53,416 nucleotides of DNA from an uncultured Clostridium sp. (GCA_937927335.1 CALBDU010000051.1:1-53416); one strand, 5' to 3'. Shown: positions 16,120-25,191, counted from the stretch's first letter. Notes: a model not told the origin generated them from the sequence alone. Program-made: numbers and translations.

Positions 16120-17520
16120 TTACTTTTCCTTTAGAGTACTTCTTCTTATTGTCAGCAGAACCGCCAACAAAGTCATTAATGCCGCATTAATCAGCACCAC
16201 CCTGAAGCCCTTTAAGAACAAGGCACTGTCAAAGGATGAACCGGATATGCTTTCGATACCAAGCTTGGTTACCATAGTATATATAATTACAGCTATGGTA
16301 GTTCCCGACACCATTCCAAAATTCCTGAAAAATGCATTTATGCTGCCAGCAGTTCCAAGCTTATCTCTTGGCACCGCCCCCATTACGCTGCTGTTATTTG
16401 GTGACTGGAATATGGAGCCCCCTGCGCCTAGAAGCACAATCAAAACACCGATGAACAGCCTGGAGGACGTGGTGCTCAAGGTGGACATCAGTCCCAAAGT
16501 CACAGTGTTTATAGAAAGTCCTATGATTGTAAGAGGCTTGTAGGTTATCTTGTCTGAAAGCCAGCCGCTGATGGGCGCCACCAGTGCCATAGTCATTGGA
16601 TAAAAGGACATCATGAGACCAGCATGCATTACATTCAGCTTTAACGCATATTGAAGATAAAATGGCATAAAAAATGTATAGGCAAACATTGAGCAGAAGG
16701 ATAAATATGCACAAAGAAGTCCTATGGAAAACACCTTGCTGTTGAAAAGCTCTAAGTTTACCAAAGGATTTTTCTCCCTGCTTTCATACATTATAAAGCC
16801 CGCTATAAGCAGCAATGCAGCTGCCACCATTAATGCCATCAGCAGTGTGCTTATGCTGCCCTGCTGTTTTCCGAGCAATCCGATGAAAAGCAGTAATATG
16901 CCTGCTATAAAAAGGGCGGCTCCCTTGTAATCGAATATTTTTACCTGAGGCAGCTCCTGATCCTTTGGCATAACCAAGAAGGTCAGTACTATGCCAATAA
17001 TTCCTATGGGGATATTTATATAGAAGATGGATCTCCAGCCTAGCCAGTTAACCAGCACTCCACCTAGAGACGGACCTACCAGGCTTCCCATCGCCACTAC
17101 CATGCCTATCATTCCCAGTGCTTTTCCTCTTTCATTGGAGGGGAAAATTGAGGTAACTATGCCTTGGCCAAGTGCCATCATTATGGATGCTCCCAGTGCC
17201 TGAATTACCCTGGACAAAACCAGAAATGCAAAGCTTGAGGATAAACCGCAAAACAGCGAGCCCACAGTGAAAATCCCCATGCCTGCAGCAAACAGATATT
17301 TTCTTCCGTAAAGGTCGGATATTCGCCCCCACACCAGCAGCAGGGCGGATATAGCTAAAAGGTATGAGGTAACTACCCACTGCACATCGTTGATATTCAC
17401 CTTAAAGAAGGCTGATATCACAGGCAGGGTGATATTTACTATGCTGCCGTCCACTGTGGCCATAAAGGTGGAAAGACACGCATTAAACAAGACCAGGTTT
17501 CTCTTTTGTTTGTCATCCAT
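16120..17520 (-). CDS. DHA2-family multidrug efflux transporter (MFS)
   Basis: A 466-residue membrane protein with about 14 hydrophobic segments, the layout of the EmrB/QacA (DHA2) drug-proton antiporters. Recognisable motifs are ATVDGSIVNITLPVIS in helix 1, GRISDLYGRKYLF in the 2-3 loop, and GPSLGGVLVNWLGWRSIFYI in motif C with its flank. ATG chosen because GGAGTTG is 8 bases upstream; a longer frame starting 111 bases earlier has no ribosome site and lacks homology-like character. It is monocistronic with its own terminator and no adjacent regulator. Cargo unknown. Confidence 0.88.
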   Translation of the reverse strand: MDDKQKRNLVLFNACLSTFMATVDGSIVNITLPVISAFFKVNINDVQWVVTSYLLAISALLLVWGRISDLYGRKYLFAAGMGIFTVGSLFCGLSSSFAFLVLSRVIQALGASIMMALGQGIVTSIFPSNERGKALGMIGMVVAMGSLVGPSLGGVLVNWLGWRSIFYINIPIGIIGIVLTFLVMPKDQELPQVKIFDYKGAALFIAGILLLFIGLLGKQQGSISTLLMALMVAAALLLIAGFIMYESREKNPLVNLELFNSKVFSIGLLCAYLSFCSMFAYTFFMPFYLQYALKLNVMHAGLMMSFYPMTMALVAPISGWLSDKITYKPLTIIGLSINTVTLGLMSTLSTTSSRLFIGVLIVLLGAGGSIFQSPNNSSVMGAVPRDKLGTAGSINAFFRNFGMVSGTTIAVIIYTMVTKLGIESISGSSFDSALFLKGFRVVLINAALMTLLAVLLTIRRSTLKEK

Positions 17521-17689
17521 GATTGATTCAACTCCTGTAGTTATTGTTAGCAATTTAAACAAAGAAAAACACTGCTGAACAAAATATTTATCCATAAAAA
17601 TATATTTGTAAAGCGGTGTTATTAAATTCACTTTTCTTTTTTATATTACTCTTTGCTTTTTATTTTGGCAATATATTTTGTACCTAGGT

Positions 17690-18355
17690 TTACTGCTTTT
17701 TATGAAGAATTCCCTGGTACAGTTCATATCTTCCATGAGCTTTTTCAGCCCATTTTGTATTATGGGTCACCATTACCACAGCATTTCCACTGGCGGCACA
17801 CTGTGAAAGCAGCTCTATCACTACATTTGCATAGTGTTCATCCAAATTGTTGGTAGGTTCATCCGCCAGCAGCAGCAGTGGCTCCTTAATAAGAGCACAG
17901 GCAGCCATGGCCCGCCTTCTTTGGCCTCCGCTGATTTCACTTGGAAGAAAGTCTCTTCTTTCCCACAGCCCCATTTTGTTTAGATAATGCTCTACCTTCT
18001 CCATATCTCGCCTGCTGCCATTTAAGGTTTGTGCAAATGATAGATTTTCTTTTATAGTTAGAGCTTGTATAAGATTGCTTTCCTGAAATATAAAGCCTGT
18101 TTTCAGCCTTCTGATTTCCGTTAGCTCCTTGTCATTCATATTTTTGATATTTTTTCCTGTAATATAAATATCTCCGGAGGATGCATAGGAAAGTGCACCA
18201 ATAATATTCAGCAGTGTGCTTTTGCCAATTCCCGAGGGGCCTTCAATGCAGAGAAAGTCTCCGGAATTTATAGTTAGATCTACTTGAAGAATAGGGGTAA
18301 CTTCTTCTCCGGCGTCATATGTTTTTTTAACATTTTCAAGTCTGCATATTTCCAT
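17690..18355 (-). CDS. ABC transporter ATP-binding protein (MacB/LolD type)
   Basis: A 221-residue ATPase. Walker A GPSGIGKST (about residues 38-46), Q-loop FIFQESNLIQ, signature ISGGQRRRAMA and Walker B LLLADEPTNNLD followed by a switch His (MVTHNTKW) are all intact. It belongs to the class that drives FtsX-like permeases in mechanotransmission rather than simple import. The ATG at 18355 overlaps the permease stop (TAATG), so it is translationally coupled. The alternative upstream frame start at 18499 lies within the permease and is not used. Substrate unknown. Confidence 0.9.
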   Translation of the reverse strand: MEICRLENVKKTYDAGEEVTPILQVDLTINSGDFLCIEGPSGIGKSTLLNIIGALSYASSGDIYITGKNIKNMNDKELTEIRRLKTGFIFQESNLIQALTIKENLSFAQTLNGSRRDMEKVEHYLNKMGLWERRDFLPSEISGGQRRRAMAACALIKEPLLLLADEPTNNLDEHYANVVIELLSQCAASGNAVVMVTHNTKWAEKAHGRYELYQGILHKKQ

Positions 18356-19560
18356 TAGCCTAAATCTCCTTTCGATATTGCTTCCTGTGGAGCCATATTT
18401 AAACTCCTCCAGGCGGGATACAGGGAAGCCAGCAGACCTAAAACCAGTGATGCTGCTGTTCCAACAACAGTATAAAGCACAGCCTGCTGCAGGGACCATT
18501 GTCCCATAGGCAGCACCATGGCACTGCTAAGCAGCTCTAAAGACGGCTTAACCATAAGAACGCCCAGCAGACTGCCTATAATGCCCCCTATTCCTGCTAT
18601 AATCCAGGCTTCTCCAACTATCAGCTTGAATATTCCTGATTTATGGACCCCCATAGCTCTAAGAAAGCCTATTTCCTTTTTTCTCTCCCTGGCCATGGAA
18701 TTGAACCTTCCTGCCAGTGCCAGGGCAGATATAAGCAGCAGAGCAAGCCATAGAAATACAATGACCTTGGACAGGGCTCCAATCTGAGCCTTCATGGTGG
18801 TTATGGACTTTGATGCAGCTGCAGCCTTTACCCCTAAGCCTGAGCTGTTTATCTGACCCTCTAAAAGCTCTACATTTGTGCCGGGCTTTGTTTTAATAAG
18901 CACCGAGGATATCATACTGCCGGAGGTTCCGCCCTTCCACAGGTCTGAGGAGTATTTCAGGGCTGCAAGCTTCCTGGCCATGTCAATATTCATAAATATT
19001 GTGCTGTCCATACCGCTTCCGGTATTATATAACGTACCGGCAATTTTAAATTTATGACCTAATATTGAAACCTGGTTGCCCACGATCTGTTCAATATTGC
19101 TTCCTATAATAATCTCATCAGGTGCCAGGGACTTTATTCCCTTTTGCTCAAACCAGGGCTTTAATATAAAATCTGTTCCCTGGTCAATGCCCACAAGCCG
19201 CAGTGTGTCGCCAAAGCTGCAGCATCCAAGGCCAGGTATTGTCGCCGTATAAAACTGAACCGTGGTTTTCTCCACACCAGCAAAGCCTTTAAGCTTGTCC
19301 TCAATGCCCCCTGGCATATATACGTTTTCTGCATCTCCAGTAAAAAGTATTTTCATGGAGTCGGAGGAGCTCTCATTGGGAAGGACAATAATATCCGCAC
19401 CCAGTCTTTCATTGGATAAGCTTAATCCGCTTTGTATGGTTGAAAAAACTGAATAGACCAAAACAAACACCATAATTGTAATACAGGTGATAATTCCCGT
19501 TAACAGCGACTGGCTTTTCCTTCTTGTAACATTTAAATATGCCAGCTTCAATAAATTCAT
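18355..19560 (-). CDS. FtsX/MacB-like ABC transporter permease
   Basis: A 401-residue permease of the MacB type: one N-terminal membrane segment (residues about 18-40), a large extracytoplasmic domain (about 45-265), then three membrane segments forming the FtsX domain (IVFLWLALLLISALALA, then IVGEAWIIAGIGGIIGSLL, then VLYTVVGTAASLVLGLL). The cytosolic coupling stretch ERKKEIGFLRAMGVHKSGI is clear. RBS GGGAG is 8 bases from the ATG. It forms a two-gene unit with the ATPase. Divergent neighbour DUF4418 often accompanies such pairs in Clostridia, but the cargo is not known. Confidence 0.9.
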   Translation of the reverse strand: MNLLKLAYLNVTRRKSQSLLTGIITCITIMVFVLVYSVFSTIQSGLSLSNERLGADIIVLPNESSSDSMKILFTGDAENVYMPGGIEDKLKGFAGVEKTTVQFYTATIPGLGCCSFGDTLRLVGIDQGTDFILKPWFEQKGIKSLAPDEIIIGSNIEQIVGNQVSILGHKFKIAGTLYNTGSGMDSTIFMNIDMARKLAALKYSSDLWKGGTSGSMISSVLIKTKPGTNVELLEGQINSSGLGVKAAAASKSITTMKAQIGALSKVIVFLWLALLLISALALAGRFNSMARERKKEIGFLRAMGVHKSGIFKLIVGEAWIIAGIGGIIGSLLGVLMVKPSLELLSSAMVLPMGQWSLQQAVLYTVVGTAASLVLGLLASLYPAWRSLNMAPQEAISKGDLG

Positions 19561-19736
19561 ATATTACACTCCCTTCAAACAAGTCAACAAATAGATTATA
19601 CCAATTGGTTCAAAAACAGTCATATAGCAAAAGCTGATAGATAAGTTCCCATGTATTTTATATTGTTATTTGAAATTTCAGCTGGAATAATATAACATAA
19701 TTTGGTACATTATATTTATTTAAGGGGATGTTTTAT

Positions 19737-20144
19737 ATGCAAAAGGATTTACCAAGACTTTTAAGCGGAATTCAGGCCATAGCAGGAGTTGCCGCTATTG
19801 GCGCCATACTTGTTTGGGCGCCGGTTTGCAGCGGTATGCTGGAGCTTTCCAATGGAAATATGACACATATGAGATGTTATTATACAGGACAAGCTGCTTT
19901 ATTATTATCTATAATTCTTATTGTTTCAGGTATTGAAGCCTTTATAGCAGGTTCGGCAAGACCGTGGACAAGTATAGTGACAGGAATCCTGATGATTTCA
20001 GTTACCTTTGCCTCCCCTCTTGGTATTGGGGTATGCATGAAGGTTATGGCCTGCCACAGTACAGCCTTCTGGATCCGAGGCTGCGGTGCTGCCGCAATAG
20101 CCTGTGGTGTGGCTGCAATGTTCATGGGTAAACGCAGAGTATAA
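19737..20144 (+). CDS. DUF4418 membrane protein
   Basis: A 135-residue protein with four hydrophobic helices. Conserved Cys/His positions match the DUF4418 pattern: APVCSG, THMRCYYTG, GVCMKVMACHST and a C-terminal helix with another Cys. The Met/Cys/His clustering could suggest metal or redox contact at the membrane, but this is inference. I choose the second ATG, which has AAGGGG 9 bases upstream; the first ATG touches the ribosome site. It is transcribed away from the ABC genes and followed by a strong terminator. Confidence 0.8.
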   Translation: MQKDLPRLLSGIQAIAGVAAIGAILVWAPVCSGMLELSNGNMTHMRCYYTGQAALLLSIILIVSGIEAFIAGSARPWTSIVTGILMISVTFASPLGIGVCMKVMACHSTAFWIRGCGAAAIACGVAAMFMGKRRV

Positions 20145-20156
20145 GCAATTATAAAA

Positions 20157-20195
20157 GAACCGCCCTGTTGAAGTTCCAGGGCGGTTCCTTTTTTA
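20157..20195 (+). terminator. Strong terminator after DUF4418
   Basis: Perfect 11-pair stem GAACCGCCCTG/CAGGGCGGTTC, 9-base loop, then CTTTTTTA. Confidence 0.92.
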
Positions 20196-20264
20196 TGTTA
20201 CAGGTTGTAAAAAGCTAAACTGTTAAAGTTAAGATACGAAATTACATTTTTCGTACCATCATAA

Positions 20265-20888
20265 TTATTCAGCCAGTCTGAATATTACAGTAACCTTGCT
20301 GCCGTCCTTTGGAAGTACATCCTGGTTACCATAAAATTTAATTTTTGATGATGCTCCTGTTTCATAAGCAGCATTGCTGGTTATACCAACTGCACAGCTG
20401 TCCAGGCAGAGGATGCAGCCTGTTTTCTTGTCCTTGGCATTTTGAAGGTTTCCTCCAAATCTTATGTCCATTGGCCTTTGCTCACTTGACTTGATGATGT
20501 CGCTGAAAGGTATTTCCTTTCCAAGTCCATCCCAGGTTACAAATACGTTAAGCTTTGAGCCTTCTACCTTAACACCCTTTGTCATATCGGCCAGGGTAAG
20601 GTTGTTTCCTGGCTTTGCACCAATTTCCATAAGGCCATTGTAAAAATCTATTTCGTTAGCATCGCCCTTTAAAACAGATTTTTCATAGTTTGATCCGCCT
20701 ACCGCAACCACACCATGCCTGGTAGCTTCGGTGAAATACTTGCCATTAACTGTGGCAGTCATGGTTATTTCCTTTTTGTCCTTGTTAACATTTAATACTT
20801 TATTGGCATCTGCACTTTTTGATGAACAGCCTGCTGTAACGCCAATTACAAGTATTAACATAGCAAGAATTGATATTAATTTTTTCAT
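20265..20888 (-). CDS. YdjY-domain lipoprotein
   Basis: A 207-residue lipoprotein: residues 1-20 are a lipoprotein signal with the lipobox VTAGC (Cys21), followed by a Ser/Lys linker and a YdjY-type domain (about 30-207) with the recognisable phrases TATVNGKYF, TRHGVVAVGGSNYEKS and VFVTWDG. It has an added Cys pair, GCILCLDSC, which could form a disulfide or bind a cofactor. It is anchored to the outer face of the membrane. RBS GGGGGGAAG precedes the ATG. It converges on DUF4418; YdjY proteins often occur near redox or metal genes, but the function is unknown. Confidence 0.82.
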   Translation of the reverse strand: MKKLISILAMLILVIGVTAGCSSKSADANKVLNVNKDKKEITMTATVNGKYFTEATRHGVVAVGGSNYEKSVLKGDANEIDFYNGLMEIGAKPGNNLTLADMTKGVKVEGSKLNVFVTWDGLGKEIPFSDIIKSSEQRPMDIRFGGNLQNAKDKKTGCILCLDSCAVGITSNAAYETGASSKIKFYGNQDVLPKDGSKVTVIFRLAE

Positions 20889-21003
20889 TTTCTTCCCCCC
20901 GTTAAATTTTCTCTTATTTATCTTATAATATTAATGGGCCATTTACCAATACTGAAACATAATACTTCAACGGTTAATCATAACAAAATAAAATACAACT
21001 AGG

Positions 21004-21042
21004 AACAACAAAGCCCTGTGCGAGAAATTTCGTACAAGGCTT
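21004..21042 (-). terminator. Terminator of the DivIVA-like/deacetylase operon
   Basis: Minus-strand imperfect stem AAGCCTTGTACGAAATTTCT pairing with CGCACAGGGCTT, then TGTTGTTCC. It lies 45 bases after the last stop codon. Confidence 0.6.
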
Positions 21043-21086
21043 AATAAATCAATATTTTGTTCTTTGCTTAAGGCGGAAGTATTCTT

Positions 21087-21968
21087 TTACCTCTGCCGGT
21101 ATATGGTATGAGCACCTCTAACCAACTCCTCCAGCTGGATTCGCATGGTGCTGTCGTATACAAGCTTAACCTCTTCATTGCCCTTTAGCATCACAGTAAA
21201 TGTCAGGGTATAATTATCATTTGCTACTATTTCAATTGAAGTAATATTTACTATTGGAATGAAGTACCAGGAGCCCTCAATATTCAATTCAGGCATTTTC
21301 CTGTTTGCCCTTCCCTCTTCAATGATTATCAGCTCATCATCTGTCAATATCATCACATGAGGCTTAGACAGGGATTTTTTTATTACCTTAAGAGTCCTGT
21401 GCACAAGCTTTTTCTGAAATATAATGGTTTTTACAGCACTATGCTGCAGCAAGCTTTCCGCTGCGTAGTTATAGAGCCTTGGATCTGAATGCCTTAGGCT
21501 GCCAAGCTTAAGCAGATCATAAGCATTATGTTCTTTTTGGTCCTGCTCAGTTTCGGGAATATTTCCTCTTAGTCTCATATTTTCAAGAAGCACATTGAAA
21601 ATATACATGTCCTCATTATTGAAAACAATTCTGCTTTGAAAAAGTCTTTCCCCAATTATCCCCTCTACAAATATAGTGGACAAGTCCTTTGAATTAGTCT
21701 TTTTTATGAGTATTAAATTATCGTACCCATACTGTGTCAATCTAACTCCGGAGTTTTTCATATCAAATATAAACAAGCCTTCTTCCGTTAAGGCTATGAG
21801 CTGAATATACCTTTCCTCATCTTCATCCTTCTCGCTTATACAAACTGAAAAAGGAAAATTATCATAATCAAGACATGAATATTTGAAACCATCTTTGAAA
21901 ATTTCAGGAACGTTCTCACAGCTGCTTATTATCCTGGAACATAACCTTGAAATTTTTTTAGAAGACAT
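21087..21968 (-). CDS. Hypothetical protein with two PH-like halves
   Basis: A 293-residue protein I cannot assign to a named family. Two halves (about 40-145 and 185-290) each show strand-rich patterns with phrases like LIALTEEGLFIFDMK and VMILTDDELIIIEEGR, then long strands and a final helix. That pattern is common in bacterial PH-like domains that bind lipids or partner proteins; this is inference. There is no signal peptide or membrane segment. It is the last gene of a four-gene unit, 21 bases after the deacetylase-like gene, with RBS AAGGGAG. Confidence 0.72.
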   Translation of the reverse strand: MSSKKISRLCSRIISSCENVPEIFKDGFKYSCLDYDNFPFSVCISEKDEDEERYIQLIALTEEGLFIFDMKNSGVRLTQYGYDNLILIKKTNSKDLSTIFVEGIIGERLFQSRIVFNNEDMYIFNVLLENMRLRGNIPETEQDQKEHNAYDLLKLGSLRHSDPRLYNYAAESLLQHSAVKTIIFQKKLVHRTLKVIKKSLSKPHVMILTDDELIIIEEGRANRKMPELNIEGSWYFIPIVNITSIEIVANDNYTLTFTVMLKGNEEVKLVYDSTMRIQLEELVRGAHTIYRQR

Positions 21969-21989
21969 ATAGCAACACTCCCTTAAAAA

Positions 21990-22838
21990 TTAAATTTGCA
22001 TGTATGGATAATCTGATTTCTCTACTATTTCTTTAATTGGCACCATATCAAAATCCTCTGCAATAGTTTGTACTTTATCAATGGTAGTATCTATATTATG
22101 ATAGTGGGTAAACATTGGCAGCGGCATCAAGCTTAGCTTTGGCTGCTTCTGGTCTATTTCCCATGAATGTATATATATCATACCTGATGTTTTTCTATTC
22201 AACTTTTTTAATGCTCTCTTTATAAAGGATATGGGCATGCTCCTGAAATAAATTCCCCCTGAAAAGGGTATTTTCAAGCCTGCCAAGGTGTACACCGACG
22301 GAGGATATTCCACCAGCTTAAGCTTCTTGTTATTCACAATTGGATGATATGGTGTAAGGGGTGCACCGGAAATTCCGGAAGATATACAGGTGAAGGGTTT
22401 TATGCTGGAATCGCAGCAAAAGCCTTCCTCCTCCAGTATGGGAAGGGCCCACAGAGTTTTCTTTGTTATGGACCAGCCATAGGCTCTGTAAGCGTTTACT
22501 TCCTTTCCAATAATATCCTCAATAATGTGCTTGGATGTCCTTACATCCTCCCTGAAGCCATTTCTTGTCTGGTGAATAATAAGTTTGTCTGAATATCCCT
22601 GGCAACCCATTTCGTGGCCCTGGTCACTGATTTTTCTTATCAATTCAGGATGATTCTCAGCCACATATCCAAGTACAAAAAATGTGGCCTTTACATTACC
22701 TTTTTTCAGCACGTTCAGGAGAACTTCCACACTTTCTTCAACTCTGTCTTCACAGTTTGCCCAGATTTTCATATCAATATTTATGTCCCGTGTCTGGTAC
22801 CAATCCTCCAAATTTATGGTTAGTGCATTTTTAATCAT
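21990..22838 (-). CDS. Polysaccharide-deacetylase-fold protein, metal ligands missing
   Basis: A 282-residue NodB-fold protein close to the deacetylases with a DUF3473 tail seen in exopolysaccharide loci. The opening LTINLEDWYQ keeps the motif 1 acids. Motif 2, normally GHE-x-x-x-HGY-x-H, reads GHEMGCQGYSDKLI, so both metal-binding His are replaced by Gln and Asp. The usual RAPSFSI motif reads RAYGWSI, while the late His is kept in IHSWEID. Hydrolysis by the usual mechanism is doubtful. No signal peptide, so it is cytosolic. It sits in a unit with DivIVA-like proteins. Confidence 0.85.
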   Translation of the reverse strand: MIKNALTINLEDWYQTRDINIDMKIWANCEDRVEESVEVLLNVLKKGNVKATFFVLGYVAENHPELIRKISDQGHEMGCQGYSDKLIIHQTRNGFREDVRTSKHIIEDIIGKEVNAYRAYGWSITKKTLWALPILEEEGFCCDSSIKPFTCISSGISGAPLTPYHPIVNNKKLKLVEYPPSVYTLAGLKIPFSGGIYFRSMPISFIKRALKKLNRKTSGMIYIHSWEIDQKQPKLSLMPLPMFTHYHNIDTTIDKVQTIAEDFDMVPIKEIVEKSDYPYMQI

Positions 22839-22871
22839 TCTAATTCGCCTCTGGTCATACTAAGCTACTGC

Positions 22872-23624
22872 TTATTTATCTGTATCGGGTACCGCCATCT
22901 TTATGATCAATTCAGAAAGCTTTCCTGCCTCTTCGGCCTTTTTAACATCTTCCTGTGTAATTACTGCGTCCTTTGCTATTATTTTTTCTCCCGTGTCAGC
23001 AATTATATCCTCCCCGGCAATTTTCCCTACTATATACATATTCTTAAGCTCATCCAAATTATCCGCCCTATATATATCATTTTGAGCAATTTTCATTGTT
23101 TGAGTCTCTGATTGGCTTTCTTCGTTCTGAAGCATTTTTTTATTGTTAGTCCTGCCCTTGTAATGGATCAGCTTAAACTTGGAAGTGTTGTCCACTTCAG
23201 CTTCCTGCTCATTTTTAACCAATACTGTTTTAATTAATATATCAAGATTCTCCTGCACATTCTTGAAGAACCTGTTTAATTTATTTATTTCCTCATCAAG
23301 CTCAAGCTCTCTTTCCATTGCTTCATCCTTCATTTGAACTATTTCAGTCTTGGAATCTGCAAGCATGATTTCACTGACCTTTTCTAATCTCTCCATAAGG
23401 AAATTTTTATAGTCCTCTGTTTTGCCGTTCTGTTCCCTGTCCTTCCTTATCTGTTCGATCTTATCTAAAAGCTCTTTGTTTTTTATAACTATTTCCTTTA
23501 TTTTTTCCTTCATCTCAACGATTTTTGCATCTTCTTCATCGGTTACAGAATTAATGTATTTTTCAACCTGCTGCTTGTCATATCCGGTAAAGCTTTTTTT
23601 GAACATGTCCTGTGAGTTGCCCAT
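22872..23624 (-). CDS. DivIVA-like coiled-coil protein with C-terminal domain
   Basis: A 250-residue acidic protein. Residues 1-25 resemble the DivIVA/GpsB membrane-binding start (FKKSFTGYDKQQVEKYINSV). Residues about 30-130 are a long coiled coil. The C-terminal part (about 190-245) is a compact unit, MYIVGKIAGEDIIADTGE followed by ITQEDVKKAEEAGKL, similar to small beta-barrel/PRC-like modules. The ATG chosen has GGGGGT 6 bases upstream; a longer start 24 bases earlier overlaps the previous gene. It likely marks curved membrane or division sites. Third-from-last in the operon. Confidence 0.75.
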   Translation of the reverse strand: MGNSQDMFKKSFTGYDKQQVEKYINSVTDEEDAKIVEMKEKIKEIVIKNKELLDKIEQIRKDREQNGKTEDYKNFLMERLEKVSEIMLADSKTEIVQMKDEAMERELELDEEINKLNRFFKNVQENLDILIKTVLVKNEQEAEVDNTSKFKLIHYKGRTNNKKMLQNEESQSETQTMKIAQNDIYRADNLDELKNMYIVGKIAGEDIIADTGEKIIAKDAVITQEDVKKAEEAGKLSELIIKMAVPDTDK

Positions 23625-23644
23625 ATCTATACCCCCATAGCTTA

Positions 23645-24040
23645 TCAATATCTGTTTGTTATATTGTCCAATTTGGATAACAGCTTGTTTATGGAATTAT
23701 TTATATCCTGGTTTTTATTTTGAAGGCTTTCCAGCTCAGTTTCCTTTTCATTCAAGGTATCCTTCAAGCTAACCCTGGTATTATATACTTCTATTGACGC
23801 CTTCTCATAGGCATGTCTCAAAATTTTTTCAATTTCGTCGTTATATTCATCGTAAACTTCCTGCTCATTCATTAGCTTGTTCAATTCTTCGTTTAGCCTG
23901 GCATTTTCAGCAGTTATTTCTGAAAGCTTTTCTTCGAGATCGCTGTACCTTTTGTCAAAATCCACCTTGGACAGCTTTATTCTCATATCTACATCCGCAG
24001 TATCATAACCAAATAAAACTTTTTTAAATTGACCGCTCAT
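23645..24040 (-). CDS. Small DivIVA-like coiled-coil protein
   Basis: A 131-residue protein. It starts with the DivIVA-like phrase FKKVLFGYDTADVDMRI, then is almost entirely predicted coiled coil (KRYSDLEEKLSEITAENA, ETELESLQNKNQDINNSI). It is shorter than a full DivIVA and probably oligomerises with the next protein, whose N-terminus is alike. RBS GGAGGTCGG precedes the ATG. It is the first gene of the four-gene unit and its stop is 21 bases before the chosen start of the next. No catalytic motif is present. Confidence 0.72.
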   Translation of the reverse strand: MSGQFKKVLFGYDTADVDMRIKLSKVDFDKRYSDLEEKLSEITAENARLNEELNKLMNEQEVYDEYNDEIEKILRHAYEKASIEVYNTRVSLKDTLNEKETELESLQNKNQDINNSINKLLSKLDNITNRY

Positions 24041-24102
24041 AAACCGACCTCCGCAAATTTTACATTATTCCAAAATAATTATACCACAAAGAAATTTATT
24101 TG

Positions 24103-24141
24103 CAAAAAAACAAAAATCCTGTTGAGATATCTCAACAGGAT
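24103..24141 (-). terminator. Strong terminator of the zinc-ribbon gene
   Basis: Perfect 26-base palindrome at 24116-24141 (arms ATCCTGTTGAGA) followed on the minus strand by TTTTTGTTTTTTT. Confidence 0.92.
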
Positions 24142-24149
24142 GTTGCATA

Positions 24150-24308
24150 CTATTTTCTGAAGCCTCTGTTCTGCTTTCTTGCTTTTCTGCATTCAACACA
24201 TCTCTGTGGTTCGTTTTCGAATCCTTTTTCTTTGTAGAAAGCCTGTTCACCTTCTGTAAATACGAATTCTTTTCCACAATCTTTGCATACTAAAGTTTTA
24301 TCTGCCAT
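24150..24308 (-). CDS. Small zinc-ribbon protein, 52 residues
   Basis: A 52-residue protein beginning MADKTLVCKDCGKEFVFT and containing RCVECRKARK, giving a four-Cys zinc ribbon (Cys8, Cys11, Cys37, Cys40) and a basic tail. This is the short probable zinc-binding protein family widespread in Clostridia, frequently expressed at high level; a nucleic-acid role is plausible but unproven. RBS AGGAGGAATTG is near the ATG and a strong terminator follows, so it stands alone. Confidence 0.88.
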   Translation of the reverse strand: MADKTLVCKDCGKEFVFTEGEQAFYKEKGFENEPQRCVECRKARKQNRGFRK

Positions 24309-24522
24309 TTGACAATTCCTCCTTTTATTTTCTAAGATTCAAAAATTGACACCAAACTTCCTAAAAAAGAGGAACATGGTCCATCAAATTAAATCCCTAG
24401 GCTCGTGAATATATTCACCTTGCCTATACATAATAGCATACAGAAATGTTTTAATCAATACCTTTTGTTAAAAAAAATCAATATAATGTTATCGTTTCCA
24501 TTCCCTAAAATTCGCGGTTTTT

Positions 24523-25173
24523 TCACCTAAGCCTTACCATATTTATGCCAGTCTTCCTGAACAAGCCCCCTAGAAAAATCATACCCATAGAAAGGTTTGC
24601 CAAAGTCTTTGCAGCTGTAAAAACAAATGTAAGCACCTGGGAATTGAAAAAGAACATTTCCGGTATGCTGCACAGCATAGATACCAGCAGCATTATGCCA
24701 GCCTGGATAAATACATAGTCATTTCGTGCAAAGGCCTCCCTCATGATCAGGAAGGCAACCCCTACCCCAAAAACCGCAAACAGTATGCTTCCTGATATTC
24801 TCAGTCCCTCACCCGGAAATATTATAGTGACTAACCTAACCAGAGATATAAACAAAAGAAACACCTGGTAAAAATCAAAAGGGCAGTTGAAATGGTACTT
24901 GAAGGCAAACAGCAGAAATGTTATGAAAAGCACTCCGGATATTCCGCTAGTTAGTTCTATAAGCCATGAATTCATATCTGTGGTATAGCAGATAGCGCTT
25001 AAAATACTGCAAAATGTATCTCCTGCCACCAGCACAAAAAATGCTGCAAATATGCATTGTATGGTGAACCTTTCTTTGTATCCCGCTATATTTTTTCTTC
25101 TAATCATATAGAAAATAAGTATCCAAGCTGCTGCCAGATAAATAACATTAAATAAAACTTTAATCAACAACAC
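24523..25173 (-). CDS. Hypothetical integral membrane protein
   Basis: A protein of about 216 residues with around seven hydrophobic helices (for example VIYLAAAWILIFYMI, IQCIFAAFFVLVAG, VLFITFLLFAF and a C-terminal LANLSMGMIFLGGLF). I do not recognise the family. The start is uncertain: GGGGGG at 25181-25187 is the ribosome site, so the GTG at 25173 or the TTGs at 25170 and 25167 are all possible; the in-frame TTG overlapping the G-run is excluded. It is probably monocistronic. A sensor or carrier role cannot be told apart from sequence. Confidence 0.65.
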   Translation of the reverse strand: MLLIKVLFNVIYLAAAWILIFYMIRRKNIAGYKERFTIQCIFAAFFVLVAGDTFCSILSAICYTTDMNSWLIELTSGISGVLFITFLLFAFKYHFNCPFDFYQVFLLFISLVRLVTIIFPGEGLRISGSILFAVFGVGVAFLIMREAFARNDYVFIQAGIMLLVSMLCSIPEMFFFNSQVLTFVFTAAKTLANLSMGMIFLGGLFRKTGINMVRLR

Positions 25174-25191
25174 ACCCGGTCCCCCCAAATG

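Noticed and set aside
18356..18499. An N-terminal extension of the ABC ATPase
   Set aside because: It is inside the permease gene; the TAATG overlap gives the natural coupled start.
24065..24277. A 70-codon minus-strand open frame
   Set aside because: It overlaps the clear 52-residue zinc-ribbon gene in another frame and includes its terminator.
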